NCBI GenBank assembly: GCA_902537945.1
Contig: CACBDG010000004.1
Location: 1-64,000, forward strand
DNA from: an uncultured SAR116 cluster alpha proteobacterium
GTDB lineage: Bacteria; Pseudomonadota; Alphaproteobacteria; Puniceispirillales; Marisalimonadaceae
Direction of reading: 5' to 3'
Length of the DNA: 64,000 nt
Shown: positions 1 through 9,494 of the stretch, piece after piece
How positions within the stretch are numbered: position 1 is the stretch's first letter
Layout of the letters: the number at the start of each line of letters is the position of its first letter
Notes under the pieces: model-generated
What the model was told of the DNA's origin: nothing
Database searches by the model: none
The model's input: only the letters and a program-made list of their open reading frames with translations
Position numbers and translations under genes: made by a program

Positions 1-510
1 ATTGCTGCCATTCAAATTGGTAAAATAATGGGTGCAAAAGTAATTGCTGTCGCTTCAAATGCTGAAAAACAAAACATAGCAAAAGAGAATGGAGCAGATC
101 TTGCAATTGGATATGATAATTTAAAAGAAAATTTAAAAGAAATTTCAAATGGTAATGGAATTGATGTTATTTTTGATCCCGTTGGTGGAGATACTTTTGA
201 CACAATTGCAAGGACAATGGCCAGAAAAGGTAGATTATTAGTGATCGGATTTGCTTCCGGATCAATACCAAAATTAGCTGTAAACTTAGCCTTAGTAAAA
301 GAGTTCAGTGTAGTAGGTGTTTTTTGGGGTGCATTTACTAGAGCTGAACCAGACGAGTATAAGTTAAATATGATTGAATTATATGATTGGTATCAAAAAG
401 GACTTTTAAAACCTCTAATAGAAGAAAGTCATCCTCTATCTCAAGCAGCTTCAGTCCTAGAAAAAATTCTTGATAGAGGTTCAAAAGGAAAAATTACTTT
501 AAATCCATGA
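1..510 (+). CDS. Zinc-binding dehydrogenase / NADPH:quinone oxidoreductase family, C-terminal part (5' truncated by window edge)
   Basis: Frame 1 is open from base 1 (IAAIQIGKIMGAKVIAV...); GNGIDVIFDPVGGDTFD and GRLLVIGFASG motifs of MDR oxidoreductases. Confidence 0.85.
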   Translation: MAAIQIGKIMGAKVIAVASNAEKQNIAKENGADLAIGYDNLKENLKEISNGNGIDVIFDPVGGDTFDTIARTMARKGRLLVIGFASGSIPKLAVNLALVKEFSVVGVFWGAFTRAEPDEYKLNMIELYDWYQKGLLKPLIEESHPLSQAASVLEKILDRGSKGKITLNP

Positions 511-513
511 TTT

Positions 514-1359
514 TTACTCTTTTTTTAAAAATATACCAAACATATGTGAGAAGAAAAATAATATTGAACCAACTACTACAATGGATGGACCAGAGGGCAA
601 ATCCATTTCTACAGATAAATAAATCCCAAATATTACAGAAAAAATTCCAATTACAGTTGAAACAATAACCATCGCTTCAGGTGAGTTTACCAACCTTCTT
701 GCTGTTGCTGCAGGTATTATCAACATTGCTGTAATTAACAATAATCCTATAATTTGAAGAGATAAAGCAACAACAATAGTCATAATTGTTGTTAAAAGCA
801 CATTGACATATAATGGGTTTATTCCTTCAGATTTTGCTAAATCTTCATCAAGGGTAACTAAAACTAATGATGACCAATTGGATAAAATTAATATAATTGC
901 TATTACTACCCCAATATACATTCCCAATATATCTGCTGAACTGACCGTAAGTATATCACCAAATAAAAAAGCATGTAGGTCAATTTTAATTTTATTAAAA
1001 GAAATAACTATAATTCCAATTGCTAACGCAAAATGAGCTATCACACCTAGAAGAGTATCTGATGACAGAGATTTACTTTGTTGTAACCACAAAAATAAAA
1101 TGCCAAAAATTAAACAAACAAAAACAACACCAAAGTTAATGCCAATTCCTAACAAAATTCCAATGCCAGCACCTAGTAAGGAGCTATGAGCAATAGATTC
1201 ACCATAATATGACAATCTTCTCCAAACAACAAAACATCCAACAAGACCAGAGACTAATGCTACTGCAATACCAGCTATTATACCCCTAATTATAAACGGA
1301 TCAGTAATGATTTTCTCCAAGTGAATTGTTATTGTTTTTAGAATTTTCTTTGTTGGCAT
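514..1359 (-). CDS. znuB: Zinc/manganese ABC transporter permease (ZnuB-like)
   Basis: 281 aa hydrophobic; VGCFVVWRRLSYYGESIAHSSLLG motif typical of ZnuB; adjacent to ZnuC and ZnuA. True start may be internal, since the ORF overlaps znuC by 59 bp. Confidence 0.9.
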   Translation of the reverse strand: MPTKKILKTITIHLEKIITDPFIIRGIIAGIAVALVSGLVGCFVVWRRLSYYGESIAHSSLLGAGIGILLGIGINFGVVFVCLIFGILFLWLQQSKSLSSDTLLGVIAHFALAIGIIVISFNKIKIDLHAFLFGDILTVSSADILGMYIGVVIAIILILSNWSSLVLVTLDEDLAKSEGINPLYVNVLLTTIMTIVVALSLQIIGLLLITAMLIIPAATARRLVNSPEAMVIVSTVIGIFSVIFGIYLSVEMDLPSGPSIVVVGSILFFFSHMFGIFLKKE

Positions 1360-2047
1360 GTTGATATACTGCCATAACTTCGGCCATATCTTTTCCGAAC
1401 ATTGTTAAAAATTCAGGATCATTTGCTATTTGTTGTGGTTGACCACAACAGCATATATGATTTGAGAGACATATAACTTGTTTTGTTGACACCATTACTA
1501 AATGCAAATCATGAGATACCATTAATATGCTTAACTCTCTTTTTGAATAAATTTTTTGTAAAAGTTTATAAAAATGCATTTGACCAGAAATGTCTAAATT
1601 TTGAGCTGGCTCATCCAATATCAATACATCAGGGTTGTTTAATAAACTTCTTGCAAGAAGAACTCTTTGCATTTCACCACTAGATAAAATCGTTAATTGC
1701 TTATCTAAAATGTTTTCAATTTGAGTTTCTAAAATTACTTTTTGTAAAGAAATTTTATCAAATTTTTTCTTTAAGGTAATGAATTTCTGTACTTTTATTG
1801 GAATAGTTTTGATTATATCTAAGTTTTGAGGCATGTAACCTAACTTAAGATTAGGTTTTCTTTTTATAATTCCTGAATTTGGTTGATAGAATCCCATTAT
1901 ACATTTTAAAAGCATAGACTTTCCTGCACCATTAGGGCCTATTATGGTAATGAAATCATTTTTGTTAATTTGAATGCTAACGTCTTTCAAAATTGTTTTT
2001 CCAGATTTTGAAACGTTAACGTCAGTGGCTGAGATTAATGAATTCAT
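1301..2047 (-). CDS. znuC: Zinc ABC transporter ATP-binding protein (ZnuC-like)
   Basis: Walker A GPNGAGKS, signature LSSGEMQRVLLARSL, Walker B VLILDEPAQNLD; adjacent to permease. Confidence 0.9.
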   Translation of the reverse strand: MNSLISATDVNVSKSGKTILKDVSIQINKNDFITIIGPNGAGKSMLLKCIMGFYQPNSGIIKRKPNLKLGYMPQNLDIIKTIPIKVQKFITLKKKFDKISLQKVILETQIENILDKQLTILSSGEMQRVLLARSLLNNPDVLILDEPAQNLDISGQMHFYKLLQKIYSKRELSILMVSHDLHLVMVSTKQVICLSNHICCCGQPQQIANDPEFLTMFGKDMAEVMAVYQHANKENSKNNNNSLGENHY

Positions 2048-2160
2048 TCACAACTTTCAAAAATTAAAATAGTTAATTGAATATGCATTTTAATAAATTA
2101 AACAATCTATACAATATTATTCTTGACACTAATAGTTTAGATTAATAAAAAGTAGATGTT

Positions 2161-2177
2161 ATGTTATATCATTACAT
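2161..2177. promoter_or_regulatory. Candidate Zur box (imperfect palindrome ATGTTATATCATTACAT)
   Basis: 12 of 16 non-central positions symmetric; lies in the 159-bp divergent intergenic region between znuC and znuA; resembles Zur-type AT-rich palindromes. Confidence 0.5.
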
Positions 2178-2206
2178 TAATGCAACATTTTTTTTAGAGG
2201 TTCAGT

Positions 2207-3337
2207 ATGGCTAAACTATTAATAATATTAACAACAATTTTATTTGTACAATTCAAGGCCATTGCCTCTGAAACCAAAGGAGTAATAACAACCATACAAC
2301 CTATAAACTCTCTTGTAAGTGCAGTCATTGGAAATACTGGAAAAACTATTTCATTAATACCTGCTGAAATATCACCTCATGAATTTAAGCTTAAGCCATC
2401 AGACATTAAAAAAATGCAAGATGGCAATATCATATTTTACATATCAAGCCATCTTGAGAGTAATGTTGTAAAAGTTTTCGACAATCTTCCCAAAAATATA
2501 AAAATCATTAACCTTATGGAAGAAACTGGAATCAAACATCTTACTATAAGAGATAATGAAGCATGGGAAAGACATGATCACCACCATGGTCATGGTGAAC
2601 ATGATGATCATGATAAACACGACAAAAAGCATGACGACCATGATAAGCATGGTAAAAAACATGATGATCACGGTCATGATAAACACGACAAAAAGCATGA
2701 CGACCATGACAAGCATAGTAAAAAACATGATGATCACGATCATGATAAACACGACAAAAAACATGACGACCATGACCATGATAAACATGCAAAAAAACAC
2801 GATGATCATGATGACCACGAAATGAAGGATGATGTTCACATTTGGTTAAGTCCTGAAAATGCCGTCAAAATTATAAATAAAGTTAATAAAGAGTTGAGTT
2901 TGTATTATCCCCAAAATGCAAAAATCTATGATGAAAACTCAAAGATAATGATCGACAAGATTAAAAAGTTAAAGATGGAACTTGATAAGGAATTAGCTCC
3001 TATAAAAGACAAACCGTATGTTGTATTTCATGATGCATATCAGTATTTTGAGAAGGCATTTGGACTTAACGCGGTTGGATCTGTAGCATTAGAAGGTGAT
3101 ATTGCTTCATCACCAAAACAAGTTTCATACATCAAAGAAAAAATTGTTAAACTAAAAGCTTCATGTGTCTTTCAGGAACCTCAATTTGATAGTAAATTAG
3201 TTAAAATTGTAGTTGAAGGTACAAATGCACAAATAGGAACCCTTGATCCTCTGGGTGTTGGCATCAAAGATGAAAAAGATTTTTATTTACAATTATTAAG
3301 AAACATGGCTAAAAGTCTTAAGGATTGCTTAGGATAA
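2207..3337 (+). CDS. znuA: Zinc ABC transporter substrate-binding protein (ZnuA-like) with long His/Asp/Lys-rich metal loop
   Basis: Signal peptide; QPINSLVSAVIGNTG, EISPHEFKLKPSD, DVHIWLSPENAVKI, LDPLGVG motifs; about 29 His in one low-complexity segment. Confidence 0.92.
   Translation: MAKLLIILTTILFVQFKAIASETKGVITTIQPINSLVSAVIGNTGKTISLIPAEISPHEFKLKPSDIKKMQDGNIIFYISSHLESNVVKVFDNLPKNIKIINLMEETGIKHLTIRDNEAWERHDHHHGHGEHDDHDKHDKKHDDHDKHGKKHDDHGHDKHDKKHDDHDKHSKKHDDHDHDKHDKKHDDHDHDKHAKKHDDHDDHEMKDDVHIWLSPENAVKIINKVNKELSLYYPQNAKIYDENSKIMIDKIKKLKMELDKELAPIKDKPYVVFHDAYQYFEKAFGLNAVGSVALEGDIASSPKQVSYIKEKIVKLKASCVFQEPQFDSKLVKIVVEGTNAQIGTLDPLGVGIKDEKDFYLQLLRNMAKSLKDCLG
2570..2822. repeat. In-frame degenerate tandem repeats encoding (H)D(H)DKHxKKHDDH units within znuA
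   Basis: Repeated DNA units such as catgatgatcacg.tcatgataaacacgacaaaaa.catgacgaccatga seen several times. Confidence 0.85.
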
Positions 3338-3346
3338 TAGTTATTA

Positions 3347-3988
3347 ATGCTAACATGTGAAAATATTTCGTTTGATATTGACGGACAAAAATTATTTTCA
3401 AACATAAATTTAAATCTAAAATCTCAGAAGGACCTTTTGATAACTGGTCCTTCTGGAGTTGGTAAGACAACCTTACTTAGCATTTTATGTGGAATACAAA
3501 AACCAATAACTGGGAAAGTAATCTATAACAAAATTGACCTTTATAGTTTGACTGAAAGTAATGTAGATGAATTTAGAGGTAAAAATCTTGGTGTTGTTTT
3601 TCAAAATTTTAACTTAATAAATGCTTTCACTGTTAAACAAAATCTAGAAATAGCTGCAAACGCTATTGGAAAGAGTAGTTCAAATCTATATTTCGAACTT
3701 CTTGATAGAGTTGGATTAGCAGACAAGTCACATATTAAAGTTACAAATTTAAGCATTGGTGAAAAACAAAGACTTGCGGTGGCGCGTGCATTTGTCGGAG
3801 ATCCAAAATGGGTTTTTTGTGATGAACCAACTTCATCATTAGACGATAAAAATGCTGATATTATTGCTAATTTGATAAAAGATGAAAGCTTGCGTTGTAA
3901 AGCTTCACTGGTGCTTATAACACATGATAGTCGTATACAATCCTTAATAAAATTCTCTAAAATTTTAAAATTAGGAGATGAGTTATAA
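3347..3988 (+). CDS. ABC transporter ATP-binding protein, LolD/MacB type
   Basis: GPSGVGKTTLLSILCG Walker A, LSIGEKQRLAVARAFVGDPKWVFCDEPTSSLD. Confidence 0.88.
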   Translation: MLTCENISFDIDGQKLFSNINLNLKSQKDLLITGPSGVGKTTLLSILCGIQKPITGKVIYNKIDLYSLTESNVDEFRGKNLGVVFQNFNLINAFTVKQNLEIAANAIGKSSSNLYFELLDRVGLADKSHIKVTNLSIGEKQRLAVARAFVGDPKWVFCDEPTSSLDDKNADIIANLIKDESLRCKASLVLITHDSRIQSLIKFSKILKLGDEL

Positions 3989-4008
3989 ATATTTTTTATA
4001 TATCTATT

Positions 4009-5157
4009 TTGTATCTAAAATCTAAACCTTTAAACTTTTTGCTAAGTGTGTTTCTAATGATTGTAGGAATTACAATCATAACTGTATCTATACTGGTAAA
4101 TCAAGTTACCAAAGAAACTTTCAGTAAAAATAATCCAGGTTTTGATGCTGTAGTTGGTGCAAAAGGAAGCCCCCTTCAATTGATATTATCTTCTATTCAT
4201 CATATTGATATTCCTACTGGAAATATAAGCTATCAAAACGCTAGAAAAATTATTAAACACCCAGCCATTAAAAGTGCAACACCAATTTCATTGGGCGATA
4301 ATTTCCAAAATTTTAGAATAGTTGGAACTAACAAAAGTTTTTTAAAGTTATATAAAGCAAATCTAATCTCAGGTACCACCTGGTCACAACCAATGCAAGC
4401 TGTAATTGGTTATAATGTATCTAAAATCACAAAATTAAAAATTAACAAGTTTTTTGTTGGTTCACACGGCTTAATTGACACAGGGGATGTTCATGCAGAA
4501 CAACCTTATAAAGTTGTCGGTGTTTTAAAAAAAACCGGAACTATATTAGACAATTTAATTTTAACAAGTTTAGATAGTGTCTGGAACTTACATTCTGTTA
4601 CAAATAAAGATAAATTAGAGATTACTTCATTGTTATTAAAATACAAAAATAAGACTTCATCTTTCTCTTTTCCACGTTTAATTAACAAAGGTACAAACAT
4701 GCAAGCTGCGAGTCCTAGTTTTGAAATTTCAAAACTACTTAAGCTTACTGGTAATGCTCATAGAATTGTTGATTACTTGAGTATACTAATAATAATATTA
4801 TCTTTCTTGGGAATCTTGTTCACTTTATTAAATAACATAAATGAACGGAAATATGACTTAGCAGTTTTAAGAACACTTGGATTTTCAAGATGGAAATTAT
4901 TTTCCATTATTTTATCAGAAGGAATGATTATTTCTATTTTAGGTAGCACTATTGGTCTAATATTTGGATATATAGTATATGAAAGCATGTACTATTTTTC
5001 TATTGTAGCTAGAAGCTTAGAACTGGGGCAGCTAAATTTTTTAAATGACTTATTTTTAATTTGGATAATCGTAAACATAATTGCCTTTATAACTTGCCTA
5101 GTTCCATGTATAAAAGTTTATAAGCAGAATATAAGATCTACTTTATTAAATAGTTAA
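4009..5157 (+). CDS. ABC transporter permease, FtsX/MacB type
   Basis: 382 aa, N-terminal TM, large periplasmic region (NPGFDAVVGAKGSPLQLILSSIHHID), C-terminal FtsX-like TM domain with LAVLRTLGFSRWKLFSIILSEG; TTG start. Confidence 0.85.
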   Translation: MYLKSKPLNFLLSVFLMIVGITIITVSILVNQVTKETFSKNNPGFDAVVGAKGSPLQLILSSIHHIDIPTGNISYQNARKIIKHPAIKSATPISLGDNFQNFRIVGTNKSFLKLYKANLISGTTWSQPMQAVIGYNVSKITKLKINKFFVGSHGLIDTGDVHAEQPYKVVGVLKKTGTILDNLILTSLDSVWNLHSVTNKDKLEITSLLLKYKNKTSSFSFPRLINKGTNMQAASPSFEISKLLKLTGNAHRIVDYLSILIIILSFLGILFTLLNNINERKYDLAVLRTLGFSRWKLFSIILSEGMIISILGSTIGLIFGYIVYESMYYFSIVARSLELGQLNFLNDLFLIWIIVNIIAFITCLVPCIKVYKQNIRSTLLNS

Positions 5158-5200
5158 TATTTATATATTTATGACGTAGATTTTATTGAAGGAGAAATTT

Positions 5201-5719
5201 TTGAATTTGAGATTTCTATTTATAATTGTTTTTACTTTTTTTTATAATAAAGCATTTGGGTTTGAAAAATTTAACCTTAATGATATTGACCCTTATGAAA
5301 ATATTATTGTAGAGGATATGTTTGAACCATTAAAAGTCACTGGAGATGCTTTGCCATGGCAATTATTTGGTAAGACTAAGGAAGTAGAAGATTGTACCAT
5401 TGATAAAGATGGTTTTGATTACTGTCTTATCAAGCCAATTTATGACGATAAAATTAAAAAGTATAATGGGGAAACTGTAACTATAATGGGATATATGTTT
5501 CCTTTAGAAGAATCTGAAAAACAAAGAAAGTTTTTAATAGGGCCGTACCCTTTAAGTTGTCCTTTTCACTACCACGTTGGGCCTTCTCAAGTGATTGAGA
5601 TAAAATCAGATAATCCAGTTGATTTTTCATTTGATCCAATAACTATTAAGGGCAAACTCAAGATAAAATTCAACGAGGAGACTGGTTCATTCTTTTACCT
5701 AGAAACTATTAAGTCTTGA
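5201..5719 (+). CDS. DUF3299-like periplasmic/lipoprotein-type protein, probably zinc-associated
   Basis: Signal peptide; GETVTIMGYMFPLEE...FLIGPYPLSCPFHYHVGPSQVIEI motif; AAGGAG at 5189-5194 supports TTG start at 5201 rather than the tracked 5186. Confidence 0.65.
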   Translation: MNLRFLFIIVFTFFYNKAFGFEKFNLNDIDPYENIIVEDMFEPLKVTGDALPWQLFGKTKEVEDCTIDKDGFDYCLIKPIYDDKIKKYNGETVTIMGYMFPLEESEKQRKFLIGPYPLSCPFHYHVGPSQVIEIKSDNPVDFSFDPITIKGKLKIKFNEETGSFFYLETIKS

Positions 5720-5720
5720 T

Positions 5721-6911
5721 TTATAAAGTATCAGAAACGCCCCATATATTCGTTACCTGACTTGATAAAACTCCACCATTGCCATGAGCAACAGATAATT
5801 TAGCATTATCAATCCAACCACCATTTAGTCGTTGACCAACATCATCTCCTGAAGCATTTCTTAACTGCCTTAAAGCTTCTAAAGTTACAAAAAGACCGTA
5901 CATTCCAGGATGGACACAGGATAATCCACCACCATTAGTGTTTACCTTTAAGTTTCCAGCAGGTCCTATATTATTATTTTTTACAAGTTCTTTAGCTTCT
6001 CCTTTTTTACAAAAGCCTAGGTCCTCTAGGAACAAAAGAGTATTTATTGTAAATGCATCATATAATTGAATAGTACTCATATCATTCGGTTTATAACCAG
6101 ACATGCTAAATGCTCTTTTTCCACTTTCAATAGCTGATGTTTTTACCAAATCAGGCATTTCAGAAATCATACGATGGTGATGTTCCATTGCTGCACCAAG
6201 AAGATAAATAGGAGTGTTTTTGGTATCTTTGGCCCTATCTGATCTAGTCATTACAACAGCTGCACCTCCGTCTGTTACAAGACAACAATCTAATTTTCCG
6301 AGAGGATCAACAATAGGCCTTGCAGACAAAACATCATTTACCGTTAATGGACCATCTTGATGAGTATAAGCCCTAGGATTTAATAAAGCCCAATCTCTTG
6401 CTGAAACTGCCACATTAGCAAGATCTTCTCGAGTTGCACCAAACTCATTCATGTAACGTTTAGCTGATAAGGCATACGCAGTTACAGGCATTCTTGGCTG
6501 ATATTGAGCCTCATACGGCATAGCCTCGGAGATTGTTTTAAACCCACCTGCACTTTTTTGATTAGAACCGTACGCAACAACAGCTACATTGATCAAACCT
6601 GCATCAAGAGCCATTGCAGCGGTTAGAATGTGAGATAAAAAACTTGACCCACCTATTTGCGACCCATCTGCAAATTTTGGTTTTACACCCAAATACTCAG
6701 ATAATGACATTGCAGCCATAGAATGAAAAGCAGTTGCAGCAAAAACTCCATCAACTTCTTTTAATTTTATTCCTGCATCGTCTAAAGCATCATGAACAGC
6801 GCTTGCCATTATTTCCATAGCACTCCAACCAGATGCTAAACCACATCCACTCTCTGCTAAACCTACAACAGCAGTTTTACCTCTTAATCTATTTATGTCA
6901 TTTTGATCCAT
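5721..6911 (-). CDS. Thiolase family protein (SCP-x-like lipid-transfer/acetyl-CoA acetyltransferase family)
   Basis: VDGVFAATAFHSMAAMSLSEYLG, NTNGGGLSCVHPGMYGLF motifs; paired with DUF35 protein. Confidence 0.85.
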   Translation of the reverse strand: MDQNDINRLRGKTAVVGLAESGCGLASGWSAMEIMASAVHDALDDAGIKLKEVDGVFAATAFHSMAAMSLSEYLGVKPKFADGSQIGGSSFLSHILTAAMALDAGLINVAVVAYGSNQKSAGGFKTISEAMPYEAQYQPRMPVTAYALSAKRYMNEFGATREDLANVAVSARDWALLNPRAYTHQDGPLTVNDVLSARPIVDPLGKLDCCLVTDGGAAVVMTRSDRAKDTKNTPIYLLGAAMEHHHRMISEMPDLVKTSAIESGKRAFSMSGYKPNDMSTIQLYDAFTINTLLFLEDLGFCKKGEAKELVKNNNIGPAGNLKVNTNGGGLSCVHPGMYGLFVTLEALRQLRNASGDDVGQRLNGGWIDNAKLSVAHGNGGVLSSQVTNIWGVSDTL

Positions 6912-6922
6912 TAATTTTATCC

Positions 6923-7306
6923 TTATACAATATCAAAAATTACTGCTGGTTCTCCATTTAACGAAGAAATTCTAGCTTTAACCTTTTGACCAATTTCAAC
7001 TTTATCTGGATCTATACCCTCAACTCTTGCCATCATCCTTGGACCTTCTTCTAGTGTAATCAAGGATAAGTTAAAGTCTCCACCCTTTTCAGGTAATCTT
7101 CTATTACAAGAAGAACTATACACTTCTCCATTTCCAGAGGCTTCAACCCACTCAAGATCACGCTCACCACTTCCAGGAAATGCTACACGAGGATGAAAGA
7201 AAAATTTATTAAGACTTTTACATCTTTGAATCATAAATTTACCTTCTGATAAAAAATTCTTAAATTGCTGTTCTGGTCCTACTGTACCTGATAAGTTTTC
7301 TGCCAT
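6923..7306 (-). CDS. Zn-ribbon/OB-fold (DUF35) protein, thiolase partner
   Basis: 127 aa; RCKSLNKFFFHPRVAFPGSGERDLEWVEASGNGEVYSSS and OB-fold LSLITLEEGPRMMARVEG. Confidence 0.85.
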   Translation of the reverse strand: MAENLSGTVGPEQQFKNFLSEGKFMIQRCKSLNKFFFHPRVAFPGSGERDLEWVEASGNGEVYSSSCNRRLPEKGGDFNLSLITLEEGPRMMARVEGIDPDKVEIGQKVKARISSLNGEPAVIFDIV

Positions 7307-7319
7307 TTTATCCTCCGTT

Positions 7320-9404
7320 TTATTTTTTTATAATTAGCGCATCAAGGGCTATTACTTCAGCTTTACTTACTAAAATTGGATTCATTTCTACTTGATCAAC
7401 TTTATCTGAATTAGCTGCAATAAAATTTGATAAATTTATAATTGCATTTAACAATGAATTAATTTCGATAGGTGGCTTTCCCCTTGCGCCATAAAAAATA
7501 TCTTTGCTTTTTAATGATAAAATCATTTGCTCTGCCTTTTGTTTACTAACAGGAGCTTCTGCAAACACAATATCTTTCATTACTTCTGCATAAATTCCAC
7601 CAAGTCCAAACATTACAATTGGTCCAAAAACTGGATCAATTTTAGCGCCTAAAATACATTCAATATCACCATTTTTCATTGGTGAAATCATTATTCCATC
7701 TATATGCGCATTCGGTGCTTTATTTTTAACATTTTTGAAAATTTCTTGGTAAGATTTTTGTGCTAAATCTAAGTTATCTATGTTCAAAACCACACCACCA
7801 ATATCTGTCTTATGTTGAATATCCGAAGACACTATTTTCATGACATATTTATCTTTGCCTTCTTTAAAGTAAGAGGATAAGTCTTCAATATCTTTTATAA
7901 AAATTGGTTTTAATATTGGCAAACCAGCAGATAAAAGCACTTCACTACAGTCAATTTCGTTTAAATTCTTGTTTGGTATATCAACTTTGTAATTGTCTAA
8001 ATTAATTTGGTTACTCTTATGTTTTTCATTAAATTTTTCACCAAAAAACATAAGTGCGGACATTGCGACAATTGCCCTCGTAGGATCTTCAATGCAGGGA
8101 AATCCTTCTTTTTCATACATTTTTATATATTCTTCAGATGCTACCATACAGTTTATGAACAGTTTATCTTCATATCCCTTCATAGCTTGTTTTAACGCTG
8201 AAAGTAACGGTTTGGACAAAACAGGAGAACCCGCAACTGAAGTCCAAAAACCTATCAATGCATCGTAACCACCTTTGGAGAGCATTAAATCTGTGAATTT
8301 AGGTATTAATGTTAAATCATTAAAAAACTGGGCTGTTACATCAACAGGATTCATTGGAGACGCGAAGGGAACAAGTTCTTTTAATTCATCTTGTGCGTCT
8401 TTTGGCATTGGGCCTACAACTAGGTCTTCATCTTCAGCTGCATCTGCCATGATTACTCCACCACCCCCAGAAATAGTAACTAATCCTAAATTTTTTCCAG
8501 CTGGGAATATTCTGGGCATTGTTGAATACGCTACATCTAACATTTCTTCTGTGCTTCTTACTCTATATGCACCATGCGCTCTCAATACTTCGTCGTAAAC
8601 TTTGTCTTCACCTGCTAAAGAGGCTGTATGAGAATTAGCAGCTGCCGCTCCCACTTCAGATCTTCCTACCTTCATAAAAATTACCGGTTTTTTTTCAGAT
8701 CTTGCAGTGTCTAGCGCATCAGTAAACTGTTTACCGTCTTTAACACTTTCTGCATATGCCATGATTGTGTGTACATCTGGATCTTCTGCCATAAGCTTAA
8801 TGGTCTCTCCAACAGATAGATCAACCTCATTACCAGTTGTCATCCAATATCTAATTCCAAGTCCTCTTTGATGAGATACCATATAAATGTGGCTTCCATA
8901 AGCTCCTGATTGACTCGCAATAGAAATACCACCTGGTTTAGGAGTTGCTCTATCTATAGTGGAAGTAAATGTAGGATAGAAGTTTTTGGCTGAATTAAAT
9001 AGACCTAAACAATTTGGTCCAATAACTCTGAGACCACTCTCTTTGCTAATTTTTTTTATTTGATTTTGAAGAATCTCACCTTGACCTCCAATTTCTGCAA
9101 ACCCAGAGGAGAAAATTAATGCTGTTTTAGCCTTTTTAACTACTGCTTCTTGTAAAACTGATACGACAATATTGGAAGGCACTGCAACTAAAATAAAATC
9201 TAAATCATCTTTTACATCTAATAAACTTGGATACGCTTTTATACCTTGTACTGTGTCCCTATTAGGATTAATTGGGAAAATACCTCCAGAAAATTTTTGT
9301 TCTATCATATGAGCAAGTGGACGCCCTCCAATCCTCGCTTTGTTGTCTGAAGCGCCAACAATAGCAATAGACTTAGGAGACATAATTTCTTGCAATGTAA
9401 TCAT
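7320..9404 (-). CDS. Acetate--CoA ligase (ADP-forming)-family / acyl-CoA synthetase, fused alpha-beta
   Basis: MSPKSIAIVGASDNKARIGGRPL CoA-binding domain, GPNCLGLFN, SHTASLAG, C-terminal ATP-grasp IQHKTDIGGVVLNI; start likely internal Met (tracked ORF begins at 9437). Confidence 0.88.
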   Translation of the reverse strand: MITLQEIMSPKSIAIVGASDNKARIGGRPLAHMIEQKFSGGIFPINPNRDTVQGIKAYPSLLDVKDDLDFILVAVPSNIVVSVLQEAVVKKAKTALIFSSGFAEIGGQGEILQNQIKKISKESGLRVIGPNCLGLFNSAKNFYPTFTSTIDRATPKPGGISIASQSGAYGSHIYMVSHQRGLGIRYWMTTGNEVDLSVGETIKLMAEDPDVHTIMAYAESVKDGKQFTDALDTARSEKKPVIFMKVGRSEVGAAAANSHTASLAGEDKVYDEVLRAHGAYRVRSTEEMLDVAYSTMPRIFPAGKNLGLVTISGGGGVIMADAAEDEDLVVGPMPKDAQDELKELVPFASPMNPVDVTAQFFNDLTLIPKFTDLMLSKGGYDALIGFWTSVAGSPVLSKPLLSALKQAMKGYEDKLFINCMVASEEYIKMYEKEGFPCIEDPTRAIVAMSALMFFGEKFNEKHKSNQINLDNYKVDIPNKNLNEIDCSEVLLSAGLPILKPIFIKDIEDLSSYFKEGKDKYVMKIVSSDIQHKTDIGGVVLNIDNLDLAQKSYQEIFKNVKNKAPNAHIDGIMISPMKNGDIECILGAKIDPVFGPIVMFGLGGIYAEVMKDIVFAEAPVSKQKAEQMILSLKSKDIFYGARGKPPIEINSLLNAIINLSNFIAANSDKVDQVEMNPILVSKAEVIALDALIIKK

Positions 9405-9494
9405 ATTGACCTTCTTTAAACTTTTATACTTAAACATATTTACAAAATACAGAATAAATAATTTACTTCTTAAATCAAACTTTATAATTTTAGT

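Noticed and set aside
2444-2839. Long antisense ORFs (2444-2839 -, 2544-2792 -) and +frame ORF 2556-2825
   Set aside because: Open only because of the His/Asp/Lys repeat composition in znuA; low-complexity MVVMFFV / HDHHVFY translations are frame-shadow artefacts.
7993-8598. Plus-strand ORFs opposite the acyl-CoA ligase gene (7993-8268, 8007-8195, 8275-8598)
   Set aside because: Fully antisense to a strongly supported CDS; no recognisable protein features.
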